DNA of 64,000 nucleotides from the NCBI GenBank assembly GCA_009841255.1, contig VXMD01000020.1, forward strand, positions 62,001 to 126,000, read 5' to 3'. Origin of the DNA: Candidatus Poribacteria bacterium. Its GTDB lineage: Bacteria > Poribacteria > WGA-4E > WGA-3G. A program made the position numbers and the translations under genes. Shown piece by piece: positions 33,767-42,790 of the stretch. The notes beneath the pieces were generated by a model. It was not told the origin of the DNA. It ran no database searches and was given only the letters and a program-made list of their open reading frames with translations. Each line of letters starts with the position of its first letter. Within the stretch, counting starts at the first letter, position 1.

Positions 33767-36700
33767 TTAATCAACAAACAACCTAAGCGTTTGTTGTAAT
33801 TCGGTCAACATATTCGCTCCAGTTACTCCCGGCATGCGAATTTTAAGTTGTGCTGGCGGCTGTAACTGAAGGTTCTTATTTTGGTGAACTATTTCAATGA
33901 ATTTCTTCACATTAATTCGTGGTTTTCTTTCATCAAAGGTAACCTTCACCTGTTCCTTCCCAGCAACAATAGCTGTGATACCAAGATGCTGGCTAAGTTG
34001 CTTGATATTGGCGATCTCCAGCAACATTTCAGCAGGTTCGGGTATTGTCCCGTATCGATCCTTCAACTCCTCACGGAGCTCATTCAGTGCCTCTTGATCT
34101 TTCACTCCAGCGACTTTCTTATAGATAGAGACCTTTTGCCGGCTATCTGGGACGTAGTCATCCGGCAGATAGGCTTCAACGGGAAGACTGATACGCGTTT
34201 CCACGGTTTCCTCAACCTTTTCACCCTTTAGTGCCATTACCGCTTCTTCAAGAAGCCTACAATAGAGTTCATAACCGACAGTGACGATATGACCATGCTG
34301 TTCGGCGCCAAGGATATTTCCAGCACCGCGAATCTCTAAATCTCGTAAGGCTATTTTGAAACCTGAACCGAGGTCTGTGAATTCTTCGATAACGCGGAGC
34401 CGCTTCTGCGCGCCTTCTGTAATTGCCCGGTCTTGCGGATAGAAGAGATATCCGTAGGCTTGCGCGGTAGCACGCCCGACCCGTCCTCGTAACTGATACA
34501 GCTGCGCCAAACCGAGTGCATCCGCTCGATTAATGAGGATCGTGTTAACGTTGGGAATATCGAGTCCCGATTCAATAATCATTGTGCAGACAAGAATATC
34601 ATGTTTATGTCGCACAAACTCCAACATAATGGTTTCTAATTCACGTTCAGGCATCTGTCCATGTGCGACAGCAATGCGTGCATCCGGTACCAATTGTTGA
34701 ATTGCTAAAGCGATACTCTGGATATCCTGAACGCGATTGTGGACAAAAAACACCTGTCCGCCACGCCCCAACTCTGTGATGATAGCTTCACGAATCACAT
34801 CACTATCATAAGGCATGACGTACGTCTGAATCGGCAATCGATCTGCTGGCGGTGTGTTAATGACGCTAAAGTCCCGAATGCCAACAAGCGACATGTGAAG
34901 TGTACGTGGAATCGGCGTAGCGGTCAATGTAAGGACATCAACGGTTTCTTTGAATTGTTTTATTTTCTCTTTATGCTTAACGCCAAAACGGTGTTCTTCG
35001 TCAACAATTAAGAGCCCGAGATTGTCGAACGCAACCGTTTTGGAAAGTAGACTGTGTGTCCCAATAACGATATCAATAGTCCCCTGTGCCAACCCCTCCT
35101 TAATCTGCTTTATCTCTTTCGGTGTGCGGAACCGGTTTAACATTTCAATGTTGACAGGAAAAGGTTGAAAACGCTTTTCAAAAGTGTCGTAGTGTTGAAG
35201 TGCGAGGATAGTCGTAGGGACAAGAATCGCCACCTGCTTCTCGGACATAACGGCTTTGAAAGCGGCACGTAACGCTATCTCGGTTTTTCCGTATCCGACA
35301 TCACCACAGACGAGCCTATCCATTGGGCGTTCATCTTCCATATCTGCTTTGACATCTTCAATTGCTTGGAGCTGATCGTCCGTTTCCTGATACGGAAAAA
35401 GTGTCTCAAATTCGGTCTGCCACGGCACCTCAACGGGAAAACTGAAACCTTTGCGTGCTTGCCGAAGGGCATACAATTTGAGAAGTTCACCCGCCATCTG
35501 TTCGATTGATTCTTTAACACGCCTCTTTCTTCGACCCCAAGCGGCACCGCCAAGTCGATCCACACGCGGTTTATGAGAGGTGTCTTTGCTACCGATATAC
35601 TTCTGGACAAGATCGACTTGATAGGTCGGTACGTAAAGGATGTCATCCGCGCTGTATTTGAGGATCAGAAAATCTTGCGACTTTCCGTCAATTGCCAATC
35701 GACGTATCCCGCCATAGATAGCAATACCGTGTGAGACGTGTACGACATAGTCCCCAACTTTTAGATCGATGAGGCTGAGAATGGGGGTTCCGTCTGTAGA
35801 AGGGCGATGTCGGATAGGGCGACGATGCTGACGACTCCCAAAAAGTTCATCCTCGGAAATAACAACGAGATTCAGAGACTCACTCAGAAACCCTTCGCTA
35901 ATTGGGCCGACACTCGTTTGAATATCTGGCGGAAATAATTCGCGTTCTGCTAAGATTTCAGAGACACGCTTTGACTGTTGTGGCGTCTCACAGAAAACAT
36001 GAATCCGGATGCCCTCCTCCGTCCACGTTTTGATCTGACTGATGATCGTTTGATAGTTGCCGGATGGCAGCACCAACGGTTTCATTTCAAAATGCAGCGG
36101 TGGTTCATTGTCTACGACGCTCTCACGAGGTGGAGCTAAGGACACTGAGAGGACGGAATGTTTATCTAATTCAGTGCTGAGTGTTTCAAAGGAGGTGAGG
36201 AGTTTATCCGGTGGGACCATGAGTTCAGACGCTTCTAACTTTTTCTCGTACAACTCCTGTATCTGTTCGTGCATTTGCGCGGCTTCGCGTCTCTGCCACT
36301 GTGGCTCAATGAAGCAAACAATTGTGTCATTGGGAAGATAATCCGAGAGCAATTCGGTTTCTGGAACGAGCATGGGCAGAAGGCTCTCTATACCATCAAC
36401 GTAGGCGGGAACTCCGATTCCCGACTCTTTCTGAAGGCGATATTGAGAAGATGCCGCCTCTGTTAAAGATTGTGTGATTTCCCGAACTGTGTTTATCAAT
36501 TGTGGCGTTGCGTGTTCTGCGGTGAGAGCATTCGCTTGAGTTTGCCAATAGTCAACAGACACATCAGCAGAAAGTACTTCCCGCAAGGGGGTAAGCGTGA
36601 CCGATTCGATGGGTTCAGTTGAACGTTGTGATATCGGATCGAAAGTACGGATCGTATCAATTTCATCGCCAAAAAATTCGATGCGCATCGGGGTATTAGT

Positions 36701-37294
36701 CGTCAGCGGATAGACATCTAAGATGTCGCCTCTCCGGGCAAATTCGCCCTTGACTTCTACAAGTTCAACATTTTGGTATCCGCCTCGGATCAGTGTCGTT
36801 GCGACATCGTCTGGATCGATCTCATCGCCGAGATTAAGGACCCGACATGCCTCAATAAATCGGTGGCGGGGTGGGAGCCTGTAAAGCATCGCTTGGCTTG
36901 ATGTTACAATGATGCTTCGTTCTTTATATACTAAATGCTCCAAGCATCGAATACGGTCCGCGACGATTTCCTTGGGAGGCGCGATTCCATCAAAAATTTT
37001 CCGGTGCCAGCCGGGAAACAGATTCATTTCGGACTGTGCCTCGAGGATATGTGTCGTATCCAAAGCAGGATATGCCGTATATGTACAGATTTCCTCTAAA
37101 ACTTGCTCGGCTTCACGCTGTGAAGGAAGGATAATCAGAAAGGATTTTTTAGGAAAATCGTCAATGAGGGCTGCCAAGAGATACGCCGTTGATGCGTTTG
37201 CTAATCCTCTGAGCCACGGGAGCTTTTGGTTTCCATCTTTGAGGCGTGCCACCAGTGTTTGATAATTTTCTGTTTTGCGTAAAAACTCTATCAC
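33767..37294 (-). CDS. mfd: Transcription-repair coupling factor Mfd
   Basis: An 1175-residue Mfd with the expected length (E. coli 1148). The UvrB-homology region covers about 1-400 (GFARRGDILDVYP-like VKGEFARRGDILDVYP at 181-196). The RNA-polymerase interaction domain is about 508-580 (DLKVGDYVVHVSHGIAIYGG). The translocase has Walker A GDVGYGKTE at 664-672 and DEEH at 765-768, followed by RGRVGRA and the TRCF C-terminal domain near 1030-1140. Mfd removes stalled RNA polymerase and recruits UvrA for repair. It starts with GTG and AGAAG upstream. It heads the run of parvulin and lptD genes, a neighbour set with no obvious repair link. Confidence 0.97.
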   Translation of the reverse strand: MIEFLRKTENYQTLVARLKDGNQKLPWLRGLANASTAYLLAALIDDFPKKSFLIILPSQREAEQVLEEICTYTAYPALDTTHILEAQSEMNLFPGWHRKIFDGIAPPKEIVADRIRCLEHLVYKERSIIVTSSQAMLYRLPPRHRFIEACRVLNLGDEIDPDDVATTLIRGGYQNVELVEVKGEFARRGDILDVYPLTTNTPMRIEFFGDEIDTIRTFDPISQRSTEPIESVTLTPLREVLSADVSVDYWQTQANALTAEHATPQLINTVREITQSLTEAASSQYRLQKESGIGVPAYVDGIESLLPMLVPETELLSDYLPNDTIVCFIEPQWQRREAAQMHEQIQELYEKKLEASELMVPPDKLLTSFETLSTELDKHSVLSVSLAPPRESVVDNEPPLHFEMKPLVLPSGNYQTIISQIKTWTEEGIRIHVFCETPQQSKRVSEILAERELFPPDIQTSVGPISEGFLSESLNLVVISEDELFGSRQHRRPIRHRPSTDGTPILSLIDLKVGDYVVHVSHGIAIYGGIRRLAIDGKSQDFLILKYSADDILYVPTYQVDLVQKYIGSKDTSHKPRVDRLGGAAWGRRKRRVKESIEQMAGELLKLYALRQARKGFSFPVEVPWQTEFETLFPYQETDDQLQAIEDVKADMEDERPMDRLVCGDVGYGKTEIALRAAFKAVMSEKQVAILVPTTILALQHYDTFEKRFQPFPVNIEMLNRFRTPKEIKQIKEGLAQGTIDIVIGTHSLLSKTVAFDNLGLLIVDEEHRFGVKHKEKIKQFKETVDVLTLTATPIPRTLHMSLVGIRDFSVINTPPADRLPIQTYVMPYDSDVIREAIITELGRGGQVFFVHNRVQDIQSIALAIQQLVPDARIAVAHGQMPERELETIMLEFVRHKHDILVCTMIIESGLDIPNVNTILINRADALGLAQLYQLRGRVGRATAQAYGYLFYPQDRAITEGAQKRLRVIEEFTDLGSGFKIALRDLEIRGAGNILGAEQHGHIVTVGYELYCRLLEEAVMALKGEKVEETVETRISLPVEAYLPDDYVPDSRQKVSIYKKVAGVKDQEALNELREELKDRYGTIPEPAEMLLEIANIKQLSQHLGITAIVAGKEQVKVTFDERKPRINVKKFIEIVHQNKNLQLQPPAQLKIRMPGVTGANMLTELQQTLRLFVD

Positions 37295-37340
37295 AACTTC
37301 TGAATGGTTGTCAGTTTCTCTGATGACCGATAACTGATAA

Positions 37341-38114
37341 CTACTCCTTTGTAAATTCGACGTCGGTTAAGGTGATTTTCACTGTCAATTGTCCTATTTT
37401 GCTCTCCGCTTTGACAGGGAACCGACGTTCGTCATCCGTGAGCCAGAAGCGATCGCCTGCTGAAGTCTGCAGGACGAGCGTTTTGACTATGCCCAATGCC
37501 TTACTTTTCACTATCTCTCTACGTTCATCAACAGTGAGCGTAACTTTCTGGACCTTTCCCTTGGCGATGATCGGAAAGAAATACGTTTTACCGGGTTCAA
37601 ATTTTTTAGAGCGTAGAAAGTAGAGTGTTGACAATTCATCCTGTGTGCCAACGGGTATTTCTATGACCTTTGTCTCTCGTCTTTGGGGCGATTTCGGCTT
37701 CGGACGTGAGATCTTCTCATATTCCGCAGTCTCTTCTTGAAAATCAATCGTAACAGTGGCGCGATATTTTTGGTCCTGTAACTGGTTCCGAAAACGAACG
37801 GGTGAGAGGGTGACTGGATTTAAATACGTCTCCTCTTGTCTCTGAAAACTATAGACCCTGAAGAGTGAACGGGTTTTCATCTCAGACTGGATGTGATAAA
37901 CAGTCTCTCCATTCAGGGACGCCTCCTTGGCGATCCAGTCTGTTCGTCGAGCAGCAGGTATTTTTTTCCAATTAATGTCATAGGTTAATTTTTCTCCGAC
38001 CTTTAGGGGATTCGGGGAAAGGTCTGGACTCTCAACAAGTGAACGGGAGGCACCGTTTACGGCAAGCGTGCCTACGAGTAAAAAGATGAAGATTAAGTGC
38101 TTTGCATACTGCAA
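37341..38114 (-). CDS. DUF3108-family exported protein
   Basis: A 257-residue protein with an N-terminal signal peptide (about 1-22). It resembles the DUF3108 family: LKVGEKLTYDINWKKIPA near the start, SEMKTRSLFRVYSFQ in the middle, and a C-terminal beta-rich part ending FTKE. DUF3108 proteins are periplasmic and lack a defined role. It lies 46 bp upstream of mfd on the same strand and may be the first gene of the envelope operon. A sequence of degenerate heptad-like tandem motifs (GATAACTGATAACT) lies in the gap to mfd. Confidence 0.75.
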   Translation of the reverse strand: MQYAKHLIFIFLLVGTLAVNGASRSLVESPDLSPNPLKVGEKLTYDINWKKIPAARRTDWIAKEASLNGETVYHIQSEMKTRSLFRVYSFQRQEETYLNPVTLSPVRFRNQLQDQKYRATVTIDFQEETAEYEKISRPKPKSPQRRETKVIEIPVGTQDELSTLYFLRSKKFEPGKTYFFPIIAKGKVQKVTLTVDERREIVKSKALGIVKTLVLQTSAGDRFWLTDDERRFPVKAESKIGQLTVKITLTDVEFTKE

Positions 38115-38134
38115 ACTTTTGGTACCCTCAATGT

Positions 38135-38285
38135 GTATTAGATGAAAGAATAGTAGTTAGTAGTCAACCGTCGGCTGTTAGCGAGCATCCTGTCGATTTC
38201 CGTAAACGCTCGTCTCACAAGAAAACCGATGGTTCTTAGAAGTCCCTCTTTGCTAATTGCTGACTGCTGATGGCTGATTACTATA
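38135..38285. other. Intergenic stretch with GTCAACCG/CTGACTGCTGATGGCTGAT runs
   Basis: The gap between the DUF3108 and DUF5683 genes contains low-complexity runs built from TGACTGCTGATGGCTGATT-type words. Similar words occur at 24520, 37310, 52885 and 60720. No gene or RNA is seen. Confidence 0.4.
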
Positions 38286-38292
38286 AACAGTA

Positions 38293-38940
38293 TCAGAACG
38301 TATGTGTGAAGATTAGAGAACTGATACCCCTATCCCTTTGTTGCACTTGCACAGAAAACCTTCGATTATTATACGCCTCGGCTGTCTTCGGGGCATCAAA
38401 AATATTCCAAATGTGGATTCCGATGCCTGTTGCGAGAAGAACACCGCTGAGAAATGCGTGGTTCTTCATCCGGGTACGCCCCTGCTCGTACGTTAAAAAT
38501 TCACCCGTCCGAATATCTTGAAATCCTGTTTCAAAAACATCTTGATCCCTGTAATGCAAGGCGCGCGCGATGTTATAGCCAGCGAGTGCGAAAGTCCCTA
38601 ATTCGGCAGTTAGGAAGAAACTTGCCTTCGTATAATTGCCGGCGTAAGCTTGTCCCAATCCGGGCATAAAAGTTGACAACCGCGCGGCTTTCTTGAGATC
38701 AAGCGGTGGATAGTAGCGTTCTGCGTGTGACCGAAACAGTGGATACTCCGATTCGGTTTCAGGAGTATCCGATAAATAGTTACGCAGAAACGGTAGCGTT
38801 CTTTGATCTTTCGCATCAGATTTCTCATCAGCGGACGCGGTTTCAGCGTTTACCGAAACAGATCCGGTACTGGAAAGTAACAGAAACACAAGTAGCATAC
38901 AGAAAGGCGGCACCCACACCGCCTCAACTCTTTTTCGCAT
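38293..38940 (-). CDS. DUF5683-like membrane/exported protein
   Basis: A 215-residue protein. A signal peptide or anchor spans about 9-30. Residues 82-120 carry the pattern KAARLSTFMPGLGQAYAGN followed by a hydrophobic helix, as in DUF5683 and related small membrane proteins with a PGLGQxYxG motif. A second hydrophobic segment, LSGVLLATGIGIHIWNIFDA, follows. Function is unknown; the motif occurs in proteins encoded near outer-membrane and secretion genes. It shares the strand with an FN3 lipoprotein gene 12 bp upstream, so the two are probably cotranscribed. Confidence 0.65.
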   Translation of the reverse strand: MRKRVEAVWVPPFCMLLVFLLLSSTGSVSVNAETASADEKSDAKDQRTLPFLRNYLSDTPETESEYPLFRSHAERYYPPLDLKKAARLSTFMPGLGQAYAGNYTKASFFLTAELGTFALAGYNIARALHYRDQDVFETGFQDIRTGEFLTYEQGRTRMKNHAFLSGVLLATGIGIHIWNIFDAPKTAEAYNNRRFSVQVQQRDRGISSLIFTHTF

Positions 38941-38952
38941 GAAGTGTACTCC

Positions 38953-39750
38953 TTATTGAAGGTTCTTCAGAGAGGGTGCCAATTGGACGTTTTCTGGCTC
39001 GGTTTGGTACGCCCAATCAAAGATAACGGCATCGTCAGAAAGCTTACGCACCTGAATCTTGGCGAAGTTCCCATCAGGTGTATTGATAGCATAGACGTGC
39101 CCTTCAATGAGTTCAACAAATAGTGTTGTATAGCCAAATTCGGGAACGACATCAACACCATCGAAGTATTCGTGATACCCCAAATCTTGCATGAACGTCT
39201 CATTGTCGGAATAGAGGTACTTGACATTGATTTCAGTATCAAATCCGAAATAAACATCGGTTGCAGGTGTGTCCCACGGAATGCTCCCCTTTTCTGGTCG
39301 TGAGAAATCGAATCCGCTTCTTCCGGGGAAAAGTGTGTAATCGTCAAGGACGACGTTCTGTCCTTCGGGGCGCGGTGTATCCCAAGCCTCATCGCGACTC
39401 AATTGGCTCTCGTTTCCGTCGATGTCATAAGCGGAAACGGCGTAGTGGTAAGTCTCTCCGTTCCGTACTGTCGTATCTGTATAACGCGTAGCGTTGTCCG
39501 AGAGTTCTACCAAAGCATCAAAATCTGTACCGTTGCGTCCGCGCCACACCGTGTAGCCCGCTAAGTCGTATTCGGCATTCGGATACCACTCGACGGTGAC
39601 CTGCTGATCGCCCGTAATGGTCCTGACGCCGCGAGGCATCGCGGGTGGCTCATCATCCGTATTGCTGGTATCAACGTAACATCCACTAATATTACCAAGT
39701 AACATAACGAAGAGTAGTGTTATGAGAATTCCGTTAATTTTGAGTAACAT
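38953..39750 (-). CDS. FN3-domain lipoprotein
   Basis: A 265-residue exported lipoprotein. The signal peptide ends in the lipobox NISGC, giving Cys24 as the lipidated residue. Residues 37-130 form a fibronectin type III domain (MPRGVRTITGDQQVTVEW ... YAVSAYDIDGNES). The C-terminal 135 residues are a beta-rich domain of unknown type (FDFSRPEKGSIPWDT ... VEFGYTTLFVELIEGHVYAI). It is likely anchored to a membrane and involved in surface or periplasmic contacts. It starts an operon with the DUF5683 gene and has a promoter at 39831-39859. Confidence 0.78.
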   Translation of the reverse strand: MLLKINGILITLLFVMLLGNISGCYVDTSNTDDEPPAMPRGVRTITGDQQVTVEWYPNAEYDLAGYTVWRGRNGTDFDALVELSDNATRYTDTTVRNGETYHYAVSAYDIDGNESQLSRDEAWDTPRPEGQNVVLDDYTLFPGRSGFDFSRPEKGSIPWDTPATDVYFGFDTEINVKYLYSDNETFMQDLGYHEYFDGVDVVPEFGYTTLFVELIEGHVYAINTPDGNFAKIQVRKLSDDAVIFDWAYQTEPENVQLAPSLKNLQ

Positions 39751-39830
39751 GTTCTATTTCCTCCAGAGTTTGAATTGCGTTGAACTCTGTAACGGATATC
39801 CTCCTAAATGTGTTGACAAGTTCTTATAAA

Positions 39831-39859
39831 ATAATATCACAAAAGGCTTGGGAATGCAA
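39831..39859 (-). promoter_or_regulatory. Extended -10 promoter for the FN3 lipoprotein gene
   Basis: On the minus strand TTGCAT (39854-39859) is followed by 17 nt and TATTAT (39831-39836), with a TGA extended element just before it. It is divergent from the plus-strand promoter at 39868. Confidence 0.45.
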
Positions 39860-39867
39860 GTCAAAAA

Positions 39868-39896
39868 TTGACATTCCGTCCCAATTATGATACAAT
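39868..39896 (+). promoter_or_regulatory. Sigma70-like promoter toward sixA
   Basis: A perfect -35 TTGACA (39868-39873), 17-nt spacer and TACAAT (39891-39896). The first gene on this strand is 345 nt downstream, behind a repeat-filled leader. Confidence 0.55.
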
Positions 39897-39999
39897 ACGA
39901 GGAGTGCCTCATAAAGCCTTTAATTCCTTGGATACTCACAGGAAGGCGCGGATACAAGCCACCCTAGCGGTGGTTGGTGACCGAAAGGCGCGGTTTAAT

Positions 40000-40240
40000 G
40001 AAGAACACTTGTGAAACTTTCTGCATAGTCCAAATTGCGTAGTCCGTAATGAAATGGAGGGGTTTTGCTTGGGGTGTTTTTGCTTGGGTATTTCTGCGTA
40101 TTGCTTGGGTGTTTCTGCGGATTTCCCCAAGATTCCCAGCCCGAGAAGCCCGTAGCTCGTAATGAAATGGAGAGCGGATCTACGGAGAGGCACTTCATTT
40201 ATCAGACCAACTTGACCGAACCGCAAGGTAAAATTAAAAA
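40000..40240 (+). repeat. Dispersed repeat cluster before the sixA-like gene
   Basis: It contains three TTGCTTGGGTGTTTCTGCG-type units, CGTAATGAAATGGAGAG twice, AGGCACTTCATTT and a final TTGACCGAACCGCAAGG followed by TAAAAT (40229-40234) 6 nt before the ATG at 40241. Confidence 0.75.
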
Positions 40241-40738
40241 ATGAAAACGATCCTGATTTTACGACACGCCAAATCCAGTTGGAATTATCCAGAACTTTCC
40301 GATTATGATCGCCCTCTCAATAAACGGGGTAAACGGGACGCACCGCGCATGGGGAAACACCTGCGGGAACAAGGGTTAATTCCCGACAGGATCCTCACTT
40401 CATCCGCAAAGCGTGCGAGAAGAACTGCGAATAAAGCCGCAAAAGCGTGCGGTTATACGGGTAAAGTTAAAAAGTTAGATGCGTTTTACGATAGCGTCCC
40501 TGGCGTCTATTTTGAAACACTCCAAGCATTGCCAGACAAATATCAGCGCGTCATGGTCGTGGGACATAATCCGACAATGGAGGGACTTGTAAGTGCTTTG
40601 ACGGGCGAGTTCAGACGGATGCCGACGGCGGCACTTGCCCATATTGAACTTCCCATCCAACACTGGAAAGCATTGAACTTGGATACAATAGGAACCTTAG
40701 TCAACTTATGGACACCCAAAACGCTTTTCACCGATTGA
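40241..40738 (+). CDS. sixA: SixA-like phosphohistidine phosphatase (histidine phosphatase superfamily)
   Basis: A 165-residue protein of the SixA branch of the histidine phosphatase superfamily. The catalytic motif LRHAKSSW at 7-14 contains R8-H9, followed by DYDRPLNKRGKRDAPRMG. A second pair of basic residues, TSSAKRARRTA, and GHNPTMEGL (H110) complete the pocket. SixA removes phosphate from phosphohistidine in signalling proteins. The ATG is 6 nt after a TAAAAT box in a dispersed repeat, so the transcript could be leaderless. The last 31 bp overlap the next gene. Confidence 0.85.
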   Translation: MKTILILRHAKSSWNYPELSDYDRPLNKRGKRDAPRMGKHLREQGLIPDRILTSSAKRARRTANKAAKACGYTGKVKKLDAFYDSVPGVYFETLQALPDKYQRVMVVGHNPTMEGLVSALTGEFRRMPTAALAHIELPIQHWKALNLDTIGTLVNLWTPKTLFTD

Positions 40739-42102
40739 GTCAATTGTCACCAGTGGTGCTTCTTCTCCTGTTTGCGGGATTTTGCACACTCTGTAGATAT
40801 TCCGCGGCTGAAATCCCTGTCTCAACAGCCAAAGATGGACAGTTCCTCCCATGGGTCGTGGACGATGATGAGGGGGGCGTTATTGTCATGTGGGAGGATT
40901 ACCGGACCGGTAAGGATTGGGATGTCTACGCGCAGCGTGTCGACAGCAGTGGCACGGCGCGTTGGGAAGAAAATGGTGTCGCAATCTGCAAGGCGGATAG
41001 GAATCAACGTCGCTTACGCATGATTCAACACGAAGGGTATGCGATCGTTGTGTGGAACGACAGGCGCGATAGAAGTAATTGGGATATCTATGCGCAAGCG
41101 GTGAATCTCGAAGGTGATGTGCTTTGGCAAACGGATGGTATCCCTGTCTGCGTAAACGGTGCGGATCAATCCACACAAGCGATCTTGAGCGACGGTGAAG
41201 GGGGAGCCATCTGCGTTTGGGAAGATGAGCGTCGAAGTTCTGAATTCCAAGATTTGTATATCCAGCGGATCACTGCGAAAGGCGAACCGATGTGGGAACC
41301 TAACGGCATACCCGTTTTTCCGTCAGAATCCCTCCAGAGCGATCCGATTCTGCTTGCAGACGGGACGGGTAGTTTCTATATTGTCTGGTGGGATGTCATC
41401 GGGTATGACGCCTGGCACATCATGGCATACCGACTGAGTTTCGACGCGAAACCGTTGTGGGAGGCACCGCGCCTCATTTCGCCAGCGGAAGGGATGCAAG
41501 GCGAACCGCGGGTGATTGCCGATGGCGAAGGCGGATTTATCGTCCTGTGGCAGGTTTACGAAAATTTTATCAACGATCAACTTTACGCCCAACGGGTTGC
41601 GCCTGACGGTCGCAAATTGTGGGAGGACACAGGTGTTCCCATTTGCACTGCACCGGGTATCCAGAAACACGCCTCTGTTGCGGGCGACGGAGGCGGTGGT
41701 TTCATCGTTGTCTGGAGAGATGAGCGCGATGTCTATTCCGATTTATATATGCAGCGCATCCGTGCCGATGGAACTTCAGTCTGGGAAACAGATGGTATCC
41801 CACTCTGCACAGCCGGTGGGCATCAGGACAAACCTTTCATCGTCCGAACTGCGGAAAACCGTTTCTCTGTGGTGTGGCTGGACTATCGAGAGGACTTCGG
41901 TGAGGAGAGTAGCGACGCGATTTATCGCCAGCAAATTGATTTAGAAGGCAATTCGTTGTGGGAAAGAAATGGGGTCGCGGTTTCTACAAGTGAAGGGAAA
42001 CACTATCCGCCGTTTGTGGTAACTGTTGGAACAGGAAAGTGGGTCGTTGTCTGGAGCAACACACAACAGGATAATGGAGATATCTATCTTGAACGATTTT
42101 AG
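40708..42102 (+). CDS. Secreted repeat protein, probable beta-propeller
   Basis: A 464-residue exported protein with a signal peptide (about 10-34, VVLLLLFAGFCTLCRYSAA). The rest consists of about eight repeats of 50-55 residues with the pattern WEDxR-x-G-DxYAQRVxxxGxxxWxxNGVxVC. Repeats 1, 2, 3, 6 and 7 keep the W-x-D-x-R core; repeats 4, 5 and 8 are degenerate (WWDVIG, WQVYEN, WSNTQQ). A propeller with seven or eight blades is likely. The start overlaps the end of the sixA-like gene by 31 bp. A 78-bp segment of repeat 7 recurs at 45753 as an isolated fragment. Function is unknown; surface binding is a guess. Confidence 0.7.
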   Translation: MDTQNAFHRLSQLSPVVLLLLFAGFCTLCRYSAAEIPVSTAKDGQFLPWVVDDDEGGVIVMWEDYRTGKDWDVYAQRVDSSGTARWEENGVAICKADRNQRRLRMIQHEGYAIVVWNDRRDRSNWDIYAQAVNLEGDVLWQTDGIPVCVNGADQSTQAILSDGEGGAICVWEDERRSSEFQDLYIQRITAKGEPMWEPNGIPVFPSESLQSDPILLADGTGSFYIVWWDVIGYDAWHIMAYRLSFDAKPLWEAPRLISPAEGMQGEPRVIADGEGGFIVLWQVYENFINDQLYAQRVAPDGRKLWEDTGVPICTAPGIQKHASVAGDGGGGFIVVWRDERDVYSDLYMQRIRADGTSVWETDGIPLCTAGGHQDKPFIVRTAENRFSVVWLDYREDFGEESSDAIYRQQIDLEGNSLWERNGVAVSTSEGKHYPPFVVTVGTGKWVVVWSNTQQDNGDIYLERF

Positions 42103-42117
42103 GTAGTTCGTTTTCCA

Positions 42118-42441
42118 TTATTTCAGCCACGCGAAAATAACCGCAGCGATCGCAACGACGATAGCGATCCAAGACTTTATATCCGTCCAGAATTCGCCCC
42201 GCCCTTCAAGTTTGCCACGGACCCATGCCATACCTTGCTCAAGCGACGAGAGTCTTGTTTCAATAGACGACATCCTGTCATCAATCCTATTCTCAATAGA
42301 CGACATTCTGTCATCGATAGACGACATCCTATTTTCAATAGACGACATTCTGTCATCAATCCTATTTTCAATAGACGACATTCTGTCATTAATCTTCGAA
42401 AATTGATCTAACAGGAGTTCTTCAAATTTTTCTTGATTCAT
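42118..42441 (-). CDS. Coiled-coil tail-anchored small protein (copy 1)
   Basis: A 107-residue protein. Residues 1-80 are a coiled coil with tandem MSSIENR/IDDR units, encoded by imperfect DNA repeats at 42255-42395. A C-terminal hydrophobic helix (WIAIVVAIAAVIFAWLK) would anchor it in the membrane. The design, coiled coil plus a single C-terminal helix, resembles phage XhlA-like and Borrelia Bdr-like proteins, but no homology is claimed. A second protein with the same architecture is encoded at 62584. Confidence 0.65.
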   Translation of the reverse strand: MNQEKFEELLLDQFSKINDRMSSIENRIDDRMSSIENRMSSIDDRMSSIENRIDDRMSSIETRLSSLEQGMAWVRGKLEGRGEFWTDIKSWIAIVVAIAAVIFAWLK

Positions 42442-42790
42442 TTAGGGACTCCGTTTTCTCTGTGTGTTTCTCCGACCTCGCGAGGGCATAGAGACCAATT
42501 GCTGTAGATGCGAGTTCTTGGCACGGAACCAACTGAAAAGATGCCAACATCGGGATATCGCAGTATCCATAAGAATATTATTACATTTTTTTAGAGCTGC
42601 GTCAAGCCTTTATTTACATCGTAAGTTACCATCTTTGTAGCATAATCTGTTAGATTGTGCCTCCCGTATCCCTACACAAGCAGGAGGAGCGCAGACTAAC
42701 AGTCTACGCTACAAAAACGCCAGATCTCAATGACTTTCAATGAAAACAGTCTCTATAGGTTTCCTAAAATCTCGCAAGTAGCAACTTGGG
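42442..42790. other. 349-bp intergenic region with an inverted repeat
   Basis: No open frame here is convincing. The main feature is an inverted repeat at 42634-42715; a TAGCAACTTGGGT word also found at 50344 and 50560 lies near 42780. Confidence 0.55.
42634..42715. repeat. Inverted repeat with 26-nt arms
   Basis: The arm at 42634-42659 begins TTTGTAGC and the arm at 42690-42715 ends GCTACAAA. They pair at 20 of 26 positions around a 30-nt loop, and each arm contains its own small palindrome (CTGTTAG/CTAACAG). Confidence 0.6.

Larger units (their letters stand above)
39751..40240. other. 490-bp divergent intergenic region
   Basis: It contains the divergent promoters at 39831-39859 and 39868-39896 and then a dense cluster of dispersed repeat modules up to the sixA-like start codon. 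No coding frame in it has support. Confidence 0.6.

Noticed and set aside
42255..42395. Possible CRISPR-like or minisatellite array
   Set aside because: The repeats are in frame and encode coiled-coil heptads; there are no unique spacers.
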